A stretch of DNA of 64,000 nucleotides from Nyssa sinensis (GCA_008638375.1 CM018035.1:38598754-38662753); one strand, 5' to 3'. Shown: positions 12,300 through 24,233, numbered from the stretch's first letter. A program made the numbers and translations. The notes: a model not told the origin generated them from the letters alone.

Positions 12300-12385
12300 A
12301 GCCCCTAGGAATCGAACAGGCAACCTTCGCACACCCAAGGATCTAAAACCCCCTCATTTTTCCACTGAGACAGGACAATCCCGTG
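12300..12385 (-). repeat. tRNA-like module in S2
   Basis: Minus strand: A-box-like TGTCTCAGTGG (12362-12372) and B-box-like TGTTCGATTCC (12308-12318), 43 bp apart. It has the same antisense orientation and the same relative place as the modules in A, B and C. Confidence 0.5.
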
Positions 12386-13139
12386 TCCTTTAAACCCCAA
12401 AAGTGTATATATATATATATATATATAAATTATATTAAATAAAAATAATGACAATATAGTCCGATGTCCAAATTAAACAAGTTATTAGTGTATTTTTACT
12501 ATCTTGGACCTTCTGAGACCAATGGTGCGGTCTATTTTATGAAACGAGACCCCAAAAAATAAAGACACGTAAAAATGTAAAATAACCAAAATACCCTTAG
12601 TGCCCCTAAAGCCAAATAGAAACTAGAGAAAGTCTAAATTGACTTTCTTCAACGTTCCGGACTCAATGGTAACGTCTATTTGACCAAAAAAGGTACTTAT
12701 AATAAAGAGATATAAAATTTGATGAATAACATGAGTTCATGTAACTATAGACTGAAACGCTTTCAGGCGTTGTGAGCTCAATAGTGGGTCCGCGTTTTGA
12801 AATAAGGTATGGAAGGACATGACACGTGAACATGTGAAGTAAATAAATTAAACTTAAAATTAATGGAGCTACCAGAAGAGTATAAATTGAAATGAATTTA
12901 ATTTCTAACACATTAAATTGTATTATAAGTTAAGATTACAAGTTAAATTAAGTACATATGAAATTTATGGAATATTCATAAATCGTTTTAGGATTTAATA
13001 TGATTTGAGCATAAGTTAAGAAGCATCAATAGGTAATATTGTAGTGAATATGAAATTAATGAGACTATTTACGAATTGTTCTTAGGAACTACAGAGGAAG
13101 TGGGAAAGTGCATTATTAGCACTAACCCTAAGGATAGAG

Positions 13140-13964
13140 GTGAGTAACCCTGTATTTGAAGTGGAGATTTAACTCCATGGATTTGAAGAAATTTTAAGTT
13201 CAAAAGATATGAAGTATTTGAATCCCAAATTCAGTATTTACATGATTTCAGTTTTAAATTATTCTGTTCTTATAGACCCAATTGTGACATGCTCAGTGAA
13301 TGGTTTCTACTACAGTTTTCCTAAAAATATATTTCAGCATGTTTAAGCTTAAAATGCCAAAATTATGTAAAGTATTCTGAATTTGCATATTCCAAGTATT
13401 TGAAGATTCTATCATGAAGTCATGAACACCATGTTTGAAATTCTCATAAAAGCATCTATGTGAAAAAGTCATGTGATAAATGTATTTGAATGTAGGATAA
13501 GCTGTGCATAAGCACCACAGATTTTGTTAGGTTTCTTCGGAACTCAACCACGATATGAATAAATGCCAAGTAACAGGATCTAATCCCCCAGGCATGAGAT
13601 ATCTATATGAAAAGTAAAACGAGAGTCTGGTTCGAAACAGATTCTATTAATGGAAGTGATAAGATGTTATGTTGAAAATAGAAGCAGGTTTTACCCTCAT
13701 TTTCATTATGCATTTCTATATGTTTGAGTTTTATACTCTATTTGAAGAAATACGTGTTTAGCTTGAATACTTTAAATGTTTTAAAACTTTATGTTTTAAA
13801 AGAATGCATATATTCTGTGTTCAAAGTATACGAGCAATTGGTAGTGATTGTCTTACAAACTCTCATGTGCTAAACCACTGCTAATTGAAAACCCCATGAC
13901 AAATGCCGGAATTACTCACAAGCTTAGATTAGCTTACCGAATTTTTATCCGACCCTCCTTTCAG
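13140..13964 (+). other. Predicted LTR intron, S2
   Basis: Donor GAG|GTGAGTAAC at 13140 and acceptor CCTCCTTTCAG|GTGACT ending at 13964 (825 bp). It holds the conserved block at 13568-13648. Near its end a stem forms between CAATTGGTAGTG and CACTGCTAATTG, fully paired if G-U pairs are allowed. Confidence 0.6.
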
Positions 13965-14412
13965 GTGACTAAAAGCAAGTCCTGGTTTTGATGATAAAGA
14001 TGTTGAACTATGCTCATTTTGAGGAAGGGCATAGGAAGCTTATTTCAGGATTAGCAGTCTTTGGGAGAACATTATGAAATTTTAGTTAGTGACTTCGTAT
14101 CAGAAGATGGTACACTGTTAGGTATTAAGCCCCATAGGGCAACTGAATATGATTGTATTTATAAAGTCTTTAAGTTTTATTATGCCCTGAATGTATAACC
14201 ATGTGTACCGTTCTGAAGAGCGGCAATACCGGGCGGATGTGCATAAATTTAAAATAAGAAAAGAAAAGAAAAAAAATTTCACGCTTCCGCAAACACACGC
14301 CGCACCGCCATTCGATACTGTTGCTTATGTGAGCCTCGCCCTAAGGCTCCCGGGCCGAAGGGCGGTGGTCGCGATTCGGGAATCCGCATAGGGTAGGTTT
14401 CGGGTCGTGACA

Positions 14413-14464
14413 GTTCGTGAATAGACATATGGCAATTCATTGGAGTTTTCATTAAGAGGTATCC
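14413..14464 (+). mobile_element. LTR C, second part, truncated
   Basis: Continues LTR C after S2, starting with the S2 target duplication. It matches the reverse complement of 15195-15245 in C-prime, so it is LTR C sequence. It ends abruptly at 14464 where reverse LTR C-prime begins. Confidence 0.75.
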
Positions 14465-15537
14465 TGTCACGACCCGAAACCCACCCTATGCGGATCTCAT
14501 GTCGCGGGGCCAACCCTAAGGCCGTCCCTACTTTTCCATTCCTATATCATAGTAATAATGTGCAATGTACTAAAAAATTGAAAACAATAATTAGTGGAAG
14601 TCTGTAATATATCATATGGTTCTAAAAGTGTCAATTTAAGAACTAAACATAACAGCACCCGTGGGTGGTGAATACATGGGAGAACTACATTATAGAGTAG
14701 TTCATTTGCTCAAAATGTCCTCCTACGCTCTCAGACTCCTATTGGGGTCTTGCAACGTCACTACCTGAAAAATGGCAAGTAATATTGAATGAGCTAACAA
14801 AGTTCAGCAAGTAAAATTCCCATCTCCGACACTGGTATTGGTGATCATAAAAGAACATGAATCTATGAATATGAATATGATAGCCAATTATAAAAAAGGG
14901 ATGTTGTAATAGCCAATGAGAACAGTTGCCATAATGGCCAATAAATAGTGGGTCACAATGTTCGATAAGGAGTAGTAAGTATAACCTCAACATGGAACGC
15001 TCAATAACAATGTATCAATATGAATGTATTGCCATAATAAATCGATCACAGTCAATTCAATAAGGAATGTTCTCTCAGCATAAGATAAATCATAGGGAAT
15101 TGCGTCATTTAACAATTGCAGTTATATCAATCACATAAGAGATGCATTTACACGTTTTCAGGATTTCGCACACCCTCGGCCTTTTAGGGCCCGACATACC
15201 CCCCAATGAAAACTCCAATGAATTACTATATGTCCGTTCACGAACTTGACCCGTAGGTCTCCAATAAATCAGAAAGCATCGAATGGATATTGTGACTGAG
15301 CATTCATAACATATCATGATCATTTGGGATTCCATATGATTATAAAAATGGAATATCATATATTCAGTAAAGACATAACAATAGGCCTTTCAAGGCATGG
15401 TATAATATGATAACAATGATATAGTAGTCAATCAATGTCCACAAGATAGAACAATATCACATTGTGGAAAACAATAATATCTAGTACGTTCAAGAGTACA
15501 AGTTCCACAGTAATGGAATAAACATGGCTTGAAATAC
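14465..15537 (-). mobile_element. LTR C-prime, first part (reverse orientation)
   Basis: Begins TGTCACGACCCGAAACCC, the reverse complement of the LTR 3' end. The intron acceptor (read on the minus strand, CCATTTTTCAG|GTAGTGACG) is at 14765. Sequence 15100-15537 mirrors LTR C at 10340-10671 and 14413-14464, so C and C-prime form a large inverted repeat. It is interrupted by S3 and resumes at 19620. Confidence 0.8.
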
Positions 15538-15912
15538 TGTAATATCCCGACCCGGGATACCGGGTCATATGACACGTATTACGAGAATTAACAAAAATAA
15601 TTAATTAATTTAATTATTAATTAATTAAGGTAAAGGAATGTTATATATATTAATTAAATAATATATATATATATGTATAAAGTGAAATATGTATGTATGT
15701 ATATGGAAGCATGTATGTATGCAAGTATATATATGAAAAAGTGTGAACAGTGTGTGAATGGTGTGTGTGTGTGTTGTCTTGTATATATGTGTATATGTAT
15801 ATATATTTATATATTATATGTATAAATATCTTGTAAAATTTAATGCAAAGTAGAAAGGAGAAAAAGTAAAATTAATGAGAAGTGAGGGCTATGTAGGGCT
15901 ATGAAATCAGAA

Positions 15913-15913
<1 letters not shown>

Positions 15914-15954
<41 letters not shown>
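15914..15954 (+). repeat. (GA)n tract in S3
   Basis: About 20 GA repeats. A tract of this kind occurs at the same relative place in S1 (2391-2409), A (22251-22287), S4 (27146-27186) and, as CT, in E (about 48213-48249) and S5 (about 51811-51850). It lies downstream of (AT)n and TATA-like sequence, so it may mark the transcribed leader near the start site. Confidence 0.9.
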
Positions 15955-15956
<2 letters not shown>

Positions 15957-15992
15957 GGAACAGGAGAGAGAGAGGTCAGTTCTCTCTTTAAA

Positions 15993-16019
15993 AGCAAGGC
16001 ATGCAAAGCATGCTTTGCT
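15993..16019 (+). repeat. GCATGC hairpin next to the GA tract (S3)
   Basis: Arms AAGCAAGGCATGC and GCATGCTTTGCTT flank a 3-nt loop; the only non-Watson-Crick position is a G-U pair in RNA. Counterparts with different arm sequences are at 27232-27247 (S4), 48114-48140 (E, 12 perfect pairs) and 51768-51784 (S5). Confidence 0.6.
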
Positions 16020-17966
16020 TCATACGAAAGAAATCAGAGAAGAAGGAACTGAGGAGATAGAAGAAGAGATTCAGAGCAAGAAAGAAGAGAAAAACAGTGG
16101 TGAAAGGTGAACCCATGAAAACTTAACAATTCTCTCTCTAGAATATTTTGCATGTGTTAAGAGATTAGGTTATGATTTGTATATATAATGCTTAAATGTA
16201 TATCTAGACGTGTATTAAGCATGAAAATGGGCTATGAAAACGACTGAAAACACGAAACCCAGTTAAGGCAGCCATTGAAGACCTTGCCCATGGCAGGTCT
16301 GAATCGACTTCCTTTAAGCTTGATTTGGCTTATCAAGACTTAAGGTAGATATTATGAGCATGCTAAAAACATATGACTGCAACCATAAAGCTCAAAAAAA
16401 TGACCCTCAAACACCAAGTTGCAGGTTATGGGTTTACACCCCAAACCTTGTAACTCATGACTTAATCTATTTCTCTAAATGAAAACTGAAACCTCATGAA
16501 TAGAGGATCATTATGGAACAAACCGTAAGTGATTTGGCTCAGAAATGAGCATGTATGACCGAATTACAGTTCGGATTATCAAAGTTAAAAACGATCAAAC
16601 AGGACCCTTTTGAACTCCAAAATGAATGCCAATTGAATTGGTTATACCTTAGGAATATTTTGGGACAAAAACAGTGAGGATCCATGGATCCAAACTGCAC
16701 GAAATAGGAAGAAAAGAAATTCAAAAATTAGGGTTTTCAGTCGGTCGAAGTGGGGAAGACGAAGATGAGTCAACTCGGTTTTTTTAAAATAAGGCTGGGT
16801 CGACTCGGACAGGTGGCAGCCTCTGGGCTTGCCACCGATTAAATGGAACGACGGCGTTTTGCATTTGGTTTAATTTAAATGGACGCTAGGGCTGACGTCA
16901 TCATGACATCAGCCACATGTAAATAAACTGGATAGACCGGTTAGTTTGCAACTGAACCGGACCGGTTCACTTAAGATTCAATTGAACCCTCTGGTTTTCT
17001 GTTTTATTTAAAATAAAATAAACCAAGACTTTTGGTTATTACGGATTGACCCCTGGGCTTCAGAAAAATTATACTGAGGCCCAACTGAGGGAAAATTTAT
17101 ACAATAAGGCCCCTGGAAAAATAATTAAATAATTAAATAATTAATTTAATTATTTAATAAATAAAGTTAAATTACTATTTTGCCCTTGGGTCATAAATAG
17201 AGTAAATGAAGTCCAAATTAAACATATGAATAGTGTATCCTTACTATTTTAGACATTCTGAGACTAATGGTAGGGTCCGTTTTACGAGACGGGGCCCGAA
17301 AAATAAAGTCACATAAGGGGTAAATGACCATTAATACCCCTTGACCAAAAATTAACAAGTTATTAGTGTATTCTTACTATCTCGGACCTTCTGAGTCCAA
17401 TGGTGAGGTCCACGACACAAGACGGGGTCCCGAAAAATAAAGACACGTAAAGGGGTAAAAAGACCAAAATACCCCTAGTACCCCTAAAGCCAAAATGAAA
17501 TCAGAGAAGGTCTAAATTAACTTTCTTTGACATCCTGGACTCAAAAATGGAGTCCAAATTACGAAACGACATATAGAAAGATATGACACGTAAAACGATA
17601 AAATGACCATTTTGCCCTTTTACATATAACAGTCTGAATTAAATGTTAGGAAAGCCTAAACCGACTTTCTTCGACACTCCGGACTCGATGGTAGAGTCTA
17701 TTCGACCTAAAGAAATGTCTAAAATAAAAAGACATAAAATTTGATAAATAGCATCTGTCAGATGACTATAAATTAGAGTAATGCCAAAGTACTAATACTA
17801 AGGCAAGTACGAGCAACGAAATACGAAAAGACACGACACGTAAACATGTCAAATAAATAACTTTACATTAAGGTTAATGGAGCTACCAGAAGAGTATGAT
17901 TGTAGAAATCTGTTTTTCCTGACACGTTAAACTGTGTTTTAAGCAGAGAAATAAATAGACACAAAA

Positions 17967-18251
17967 ATGAACCAAGAACGAGAAGTTCCCCCAATGATGA
18001 CAAGGGCTCAAATAGCAAATGATCCAAAACAGAAAGTTTTCCGGGAGAAGCTAGAAAAACAGCTCCAGGTAGTTCAGAAATATATCCGAATTGCCAAAAC
18101 AAATGAAGTGGTCTGCGTTCGCCCCTTCATTTACAAGACTATAACCAAGGAGCAACTAGCAGCGAAAAAGATTAACAAACAGGAGGACACCGAAACGCTG
18201 CAAGAATGGCTTCACAGGTTGAAGGAAGCCAAAGGAAAGGCGACTAAATAG
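17967..18251 (+). CDS. LTR-encoded small protein, intact copy in S3 (94 aa)
   Basis: Complete ORF of 94 codons wholly inside a solo LTR. Function unknown; I recognise no domain. The peptide is basic and rich in Lys, Gln and Glu, probably helical, with TRAQIANDPKQKVF near the N-terminus, IRIAKTNEVVCVRPF in the middle and ETLQEWLHRLKEAKGK at the C-terminus. Homologues lie in S4 (94 codons, split by an insertion), A (damaged) and B (spliced, 105 codons). It sits between an acceptor-like TTTTAAGCAG about 50 bp upstream and the LTR intron donor at 18273, so it would lie in one exon of an LTR transcript. In B an intron interrupts the coding sequence at the site that here reads CAC AG|G TTG without a break. 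Confidence 0.7.
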   Translation: MNQEREVPPMMTRAQIANDPKQKVFREKLEKQLQVVQKYIRIAKTNEVVCVRPFIYKTITKEQLAAKKINKQEDTETLQEWLHRLKEAKGKATK

Positions 18252-18272
18252 ATCGAAAACCAGAAGTACAAG

Positions 18273-19183
18273 GTGAGTAACCCTGTGTTTGAATTGGAGA
18301 TTTAACTCCATGGATTTGAAAAATTTTTAAGTTCAAAGATGTGAAGTATTTGAAGTTTCAAATTCAGTATTTACATGATTCAGCTTTTAATTGTACTGTT
18401 TTATAACTCTATTATGACATGCTCAGTGATTGGTATCTATCATAGTTTTCTTAAAACATATTTCAGCGTGTCTAAAGTTTTAAATGCCAAATTATGTTAA
18501 ATATTCTGAATTTGATTGTTACAAGTATTTGAAGTCCTATTGTAGAAATTATACATTTCATGTTTTAAATACTCATGAAAGTATCTATTGAAGAAGTTAT
18601 GTGATAAATGTTTTACAAGATAAACGGTACTAAGTACCACCCCCTATGATGGTTGAAATCCTTCGGGATTCAACAGTAAATGCCCGGTAGCAGGATCTAA
18701 TCCCCCAGGCAAATGAGATTGACAGTATTGGCAGTAAAATGGGAGTCTGGTTCGAAACAGATTCCACCTAATTAAAGAGAAAAGATGACAAAATGATTTC
18801 AAAATGAAAGCAGGTTTTACCCTCATTTTCAAATACATATTTATGTGTTTTAAAGTTTATATACTTTATATGATGAAGTACGAGTTTAGCTTGAATACTT
18901 TAAATGTTTCAAAGCTATCTGTTTTATGAGCTGCATATGTTTTGAGTTATATACTCTATTTGACGAAGTATGAATTTAGCTTGAATACTTTAAATGTTTC
19001 AAAGCTACATATTTTAAGGAATGCATATATTCTGTATTCAAAGTATACGAACAATTGGCGGTGATTATTTTACAACTCTTATGTACTAAAAACCACTGCT
19101 AAGTGAAAACCCCATGATGAATACTGGAATTGCTCACAAGCTTAGATTAGCTTACCCGGACTTTGTTCGGACCCCCCTTTCAG
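18273..19183 (+). other. Predicted LTR intron, S3
   Basis: Donor CAAG|GTGAGTAAC at 18273 and acceptor CCCCCCTTTCAG|GTAATT ending at 19183 (911 bp), starting 21 bp after the small-ORF stop. It holds the conserved block at 18686-18768 and, shortly before the acceptor, a CAATTGGCGGTG half-stem with a weakened partner. Confidence 0.65.
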
Positions 19184-19619
19184 GTAATTAACAGCAGTCT
19201 CTACTTGAGGACGACGACGATGAATCTACTGTTTTTGGAAGGATATGTTTAAGTAGTTTCTTTTGAAGAACCTATGAACATTAGTAGTACGTTTTGTATT
19301 AATAGACAAAGTAAGAATATGTAATAAGCCCTCAGGGCAACCGAATATGTATTGTATTAATGTATGAAGTCTTTAAGTTTTCGTTATACTCTGAATGTGT
19401 AACCATGTATGCTATGTATGGAACAGCAGTATCGGACGGATGTGCATAATTTAAAATGAGAAAAGAAAAAAAAAAGTTTTCACGCTTCCGCAATCATGTG
19501 TCGCACATCTATTCGATACCGCTGCCTATGTGAGCCTTCGCCCAAGGGTCTTCGGGCCTGAGGGTGGCGGTCGCGATGCGAGATCCGCACAGGGTAGGGT
19601 TTCGGGTCGTGACAAATAC

Positions 19620-21337
19620 CACATGAAAGACATTAGGTTTTACTTACCTTTTTAATGTGTGCGTAGATCAATATCCTATGACTTTACCCTTTCCTTTCGA
19701 GTTCCCTATATATCAGTAAACACGTCTCAATTTTAATGTTATTCATCAAATTTTATGCCTTGTTACTATAAGTATATCTTTCACTAATTTAGACTCTACT
19801 ATTGAGTCCAGAACGCCGAAGAAAGTCGGTTTAGGCTTTTGCGAAATTCAATTTGGACATCTATACTAAAAAGGGCAAAACGGTTATTTTTTACTTTTAC
19901 GTGTGTTTATTTTTCGGGACCCCATCTCACGAAACGGACCCCTCCATTGGCTTTAAAATTTTTGAGATAATAAGAAAAGACTAATCATTCATTAAATTTG
20001 GACTACATCTTAAGTACCTTAAATTTTCTAAATTAAGTAATTTATTTGATTTATTTAATTTAATTTAATAATTATATTATATATATATATTTATTTGGAT
20101 GGATTTAGATCACACGTGCCTCAGTGGCACGGTGGTCCGTGTGTTCCTGTTTGGGTTCCTTGGCCTTAGTTGGTTTGGGTTTCAACTCATAGGGGTAGCA
20201 GCCGTTATGTATTTTTTTTTCTTTAACTTTGAAAACCAAACAACGTTTAAGCTTTAAATGGGAATTAGATAACCTCATCCCAACAGTATAACAAATTGAA
20301 CTTCATATACCCATAACCAAACAGTCCTAATTCAATTTTAAATTTAAAATAACCATACCCTAAACGACGTAACTTCGATGTGGTATAGCACAACACAGTG
20401 TCGTTTTGGCATTCACTATTCACCATCTTCCTCGACAATTCGGTGAGGCTCCCGTAGGGTTCCGTCACCATCTTCAACGACGATCAAATTTTTTCGATCA
20501 ATTTTCAACCCGAACTCAATGTGATTCTTTTCATCTTTTCATAAGGAATTTATATCTAAGCTTAGATTTTGATTTGGTTCACCACATCTCTACGAAATAT
20601 AGAAAAATAGTAGCTCTAGCCAACTAGTTTTTCTTAATTTTGTGACCATTCCTCGACTGTTTTCCCTTATTTCTTTTCCAAATCTTTTCCTGCACCATTC
20701 AGATAAGTTCCTCATGGTTAAATTCAAGTTCAAAGCAAAAAATCACCTAAATCAAATTTATTCCCATGGCCTTGCAACTACTGTTTTCTACCTCAATTCT
20801 TGACCATTTTTATTGATTCTTTTTGCATTCATTTCCAAATTTCTTACTCTACAAGACCCTACTTCCATAACTAAATGAATATGCTCTAAATAATAAAATA
20901 GAAACTTGATTACTCACCTAAATTTCTCTCAGTTTTCTGCTCGTAGTAACCCTTCTAAATCACTTGGCTTCTGCTTCTGGACCCTTGGAACTCCTCCTCT
21001 CAGTCTCAACTCCTCAATCTCCTTCTTTATTTTCTGATTCCTCTCAAATCCCCTCGGTATTTATAAAGAATTTTCCTCACTTGCTGCGCCTACTATTTCT
21101 CTCTCTTCCTCTCTTCTTTGCTGTTTTCTTTGACTATTTTCCACCGCCCCTTCCATCTCCTACTTCCACGTTAAATTTCAAAGATATTTGACATATATAT
21201 ATATATATATATGCTTATTGTCCATTTGTTCCCCCTTTGGTGTCGGCAGGATTGCAGTTTTTCCCCAACACACACAAACACTGCACTTAACACACACACA
21301 GCACATTGATCACATGTAGAGCATGCTGCACACATGC
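19620..21337 (-). mobile_element. LTR C-prime, second part (reverse orientation)
   Basis: Continues C-prime after the S3 target duplication. The minus-strand intron donor AAG|GTAAGTA is at 19647; its acceptor is at 14765, so the intron is about 0.8 kb without S3. It carries a tRNA-like module (20110-20195, plus strand, antisense to the LTR) and a CT-rich stretch at 20900-21150. It ends at 21337, where LTR D begins, before reaching its own TGTAATA start. Confidence 0.75.
20110..20195 (+). repeat. tRNA-like module in C-prime
   Basis: A-box-like TGCCTCAGTGG (20117-20127) and a weak B-box-like GGTTTCAACTC (20178-20188). It is the counterpart of the module at 9784-9862 in LTR C, more diverged. 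Confidence 0.45.
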
Positions 21338-21679
21338 TATCACGACCCGAAACCCACCCTGTGCAGATCTCAAATCGCGAACCCTGGCCCAACACTGTTG
21401 CCGAACCAGTCTCATCTAAAACTTAAAACTATGGAAACTTGTTATACAATCAGTGTTACTAACATGCAATAAATATCATAACATAAACAACGGAAGTCTC
21501 TAAATAAAAGTTGCATGTATATGAAATCTGGTTCTCAAAATATAGACTTTAAAAAAGTCTAATACATTATATCCCCAGGACGAGGATGACATGGGAGAGT
21601 GACAAGGCTGTACTGAATATTATACATTACATTTATCTCAAAAATGTCTACTACTATCTAGCTGACTACTACTACTACT
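21338..21679 (-). mobile_element. LTR D fragment (reverse orientation)
   Basis: Begins TATCACGACCCGAAACCC, the LTR 3' terminus in reverse with one G-to-A change in the terminal TG. Only 342 bp are seen before element A begins at 21680; the rest would follow element A to the right of this window. The left flank CATGC is the candidate target site. Confidence 0.65.
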
Positions 21680-21902
21680 TGTAATACCTCGACCCGAGAA
21701 TGTCAGGTAATGAAGCACGTTTTACGAGGTTATGAAAAATGAGTGTAAATATTATGCCCTTAAGAATATGATAAATTAATTTAATAAAATTAATTTATTA
21801 ATATGAGAAATTAAGTATTACTTATAATTAATATAAAATATGATAAAATATAATTAATTGAATAATAATTTGTTAATTAGCTAAACATAAGAGATTAATT
21901 AA

Positions 21903-21939
<37 letters not shown>

Positions 21940-21984
21940 AGTGTGAGTACCTAGATCAGCCGTGTGTGTGCGGTGTGTAATGTG

Positions 21985-21989
21985 TATAA

Positions 21990-22020
<31 letters not shown>

Positions 22021-22245
22021 AGAGAGAAGAAACATGAAATTAAGGGGGGTAAGGTAGCTATGTACTATGTGTATATTATATGTCATTAGGTGAAGAGGAA
22101 TAGGAGGAGGTATGGCTGCTGATCTGATGGAGTAAGGGGGTGAAGTGAAAGGCAATTAAGTGAGAAGAGATGGCCATTAATTATTGGTGTGTACATATAT
22201 GATATACACACCCCATTGTATACACACCACCGTTAGAAAATACAG

Positions 22246-22290
<45 letters not shown>
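21985..22290 (+). promoter_or_regulatory. Probable promoter and leader start of LTR A
   Basis: A long (AT)n/TATATAA stretch ends in TATATAAGAGAGAAG near 22015-22030, and about 220 bp on lies the (GA)n tract at 22251-22287. The same order (AT tract, then GA tract) recurs in S1, S3 and S4. A transcription start in this interval is inferred. Confidence 0.4.
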
Positions 22291-22292
<2 letters not shown>

Positions 22293-23261
22293 GGCATTTA
22301 GAAGAAGAGAAGGGAGATCTCGGAGGAAGGAGGAAGAAGAGGGAGTCACTGTTATAGGTAAAACACAAAAAACATCACTTTCTCTCTCTAGAAAATTTTC
22401 CTATGCATGAACTGTTTTAGCTTCTGGTTTTTGTATATATGACGTTTAAAGTAAATAAACATGATTAAGCATGAAATCTAAGCTTGAAAACGGTTGAAAA
22501 CATCCAACCCAGAAGTGGCAGCCATGGATGGACCTTGCTCAAGCAGGTTTGAACCGACGTTTACCAAATCCATTTTGGCTTATCAAGACTTCAAACTGAG
22601 GCCATGAGGGTTCTAAGAACCGTACTACGTGATGACAAAACTCAAAAACTAACCTCTATAATACGAGTTGCAAGTACGGGTTTCAAAACCCAACCTCACA
22701 CCCTTACCATTAAACCCTCTTTTACGAATGAAAACTGAATCCCCATGAAGAGGGGATCAAAACAAGCTAAACCCCATGAAAAATAATCAAGAAACAAGCA
22801 TGAACCGTGGGTTTACAGTTCGGATTATCAAACCATTGAAACAAGCTAAAGAAATCAATTTGATCTTCCAAATGAATGTCAAACTCTTAAGTGATAACCC
22901 AGAAATGATTTCCCATCAAAACAGTCAGAAAACAGTGAGCCAAAATTCACGAAATTGAAGAAAAAGGAAAACTGCAATTAGGGCAACAGTCGTGGGTTGA
23001 TGAGGAAGACGACGCTGAGTCGACTCGTCGTCTTTCGAGTTGAACGGGTCGACTCGTGCATGTGACAGCACGTAAGGCTGCCATCGAATAAATGAAACGT
23101 GGTCATTTAGAGCTTAAGGGTTTTTAAACCCTAAGTGACCTCTTTGGCTACGCGTATTGGGCCCAAATCAAATATCCTTTACACGGTTTAAATAACCTAT
23201 CCACGGATAAGTTCCCTATACACCGTTTGGTTTAAGAAAACAGAGAAAAATAAAAAAGGCG

Positions 23262-23330
23262 CAAGCCCTGGGGTTCGAACCCTTGACCCACGCGCCCAAA
23301 CCAACCTCCTTTCCACTCGGCCACGCACTC
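23262..23330 (-). repeat. tRNA-like module 1 in LTR A
   Basis: On the minus strand an A box GTGGCCGAGTGG (23313-23324) and a B box GGGTTCGAACC (23272-23282) are about 30 bp apart, close to canonical Pol III internal promoter sequences of a Leu- or Ser-like tRNA. The acceptor stem is not evident, so it is not called a tRNA gene. Homologous modules are in B at 31990-32060 and 35856-35925. Confidence 0.65.
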
Positions 23331-23349
23331 GCGTGTGTTTAAGTTGGGG

Positions 23350-23387
<38 letters not shown>

Positions 23388-23403
23388 AAAACAGAAAATA
23401 AAA

Positions 23404-23491
23404 AGGTGCGACTGCACCTATTGGGATTTGAACGTGGTATCTTTTGGAAAGGGAGGTGGCACGCTGGCTAGCGTGCCACCCTATTCGACCG
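23404..23491 (-). repeat. tRNA-like module 2 in LTR A
   Basis: Second module next to the first: minus-strand GGTGGCACGCTAGCC followed by a B-box-like ACGTTCAAATCCC. The counterpart in B at 31848-31915 reads GGTGGCACGCTGGCC and CGTTCGAATC. Both are antisense to their LTRs. Confidence 0.5.
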
Positions 23492-24233
23492 TTAATTAAG
23501 TGCACACTAAATATATATATATATATATATATATATTAGACTTCATAAATTTAATTTAATTTAATCAATTTAATTAAATTAAATACTCCAAATTAGTCTG
23601 GTCTCTAAATGAGATGAGTTATATATGTATTCCTACTATCTCAGACCTCCTGAGTCCATTGGTGAGGTCCACGACATGAGATGAGGTCCCAAAAAATTTA
23701 AGACCTGTAAAAATGTCAAAATGACCAAAATGCCCCTACTCCATAAACGAGTCAAACGAGGTCTAACTTAAACAAATAAATAGTGGATTTTAACTATTTC
23801 AAACATTCTGAATCTAATGGTGGGGTCCGTTTCACGAGACGGGACTCTAAAAAATTTATAGACGTTAAGGTAAAAATTACCAAAATGCCCCTAACATGTC
23901 CTAAGTCGAATTAAATTCTAAGAAAGCCTAAACTGACTTTCTTCGAGGCTCCGGACTCAATGGTAGAGTCTATTCAACCAAAAAACAAATGTCCAAAATA
24001 AAAGAACATAAAATTTGTTGAATAGCATCTGTCAGATGACTAAAGACTAAAGTATTGCCGAAATATTAAACTAAGACAAGTACGGGGAAATACGATACTA
24101 TAAGATACGACACGTAAACATGTGAAGTAAATAAATTAAATTAAAGTTAATAGAGCTACAAGAAGAGTATAGCTTAGAACGGAGTAAGTTCCTAATACAT
24201 TAATTTGTGTAGGTCAGGTTCAGCTAATTTAGA

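Larger units (their letters stand above)
10672..14412 (+). mobile_element. Solo LTR S2 (3.7 kb) inserted in LTR C
   Basis: Starts TGTAATACCTCGACCC and ends GGGTTTCGGGTCGTGACA, flanked by GTCCG (10667-10671) and GTTCG (14413-14417), a 5-bp target duplication with one difference. It has no internal region. It contains (AT)n and (GT)n tracts at 10910-11275, a tRNA-like module (12300-12385, antisense), the degenerate 140-bp array (12480-12780) and an intron at 13140-13964. The small-ORF slot is non-coding, with a short exon-like stretch ending at the donor. Confidence 0.9.
15538..19614 (+). mobile_element. Solo LTR S3 (4.1 kb) inserted in LTR C-prime
   Basis: Starts TGTAATATCCCGACCC and ends GGGTTTCGGGTCGTGACA. 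A perfect 5-bp target duplication AATAC lies at 15533-15537 and 19615-19619. There is no internal region. In order it holds (AT)n tracts, a (GA)n tract, a GCATGC hairpin, the TGACGTCA palindrome (about 16890), the degenerate 140-bp array, an intact small ORF (17967-18251) and an intron (18273-19183). It is very similar to S4. Confidence 0.93.

Noticed and set aside
15901..16110. Open frame encoding an Arg/Glu repeat
   Set aside because: It is the (GA)n tract read as codons and shifts with repeat length; no independent coding support.
23262..23330. Functional tRNA gene
   Set aside because: A and B boxes are good, but I cannot find a matching acceptor stem or a clear anticodon arm; kept only as a tRNA-like module.
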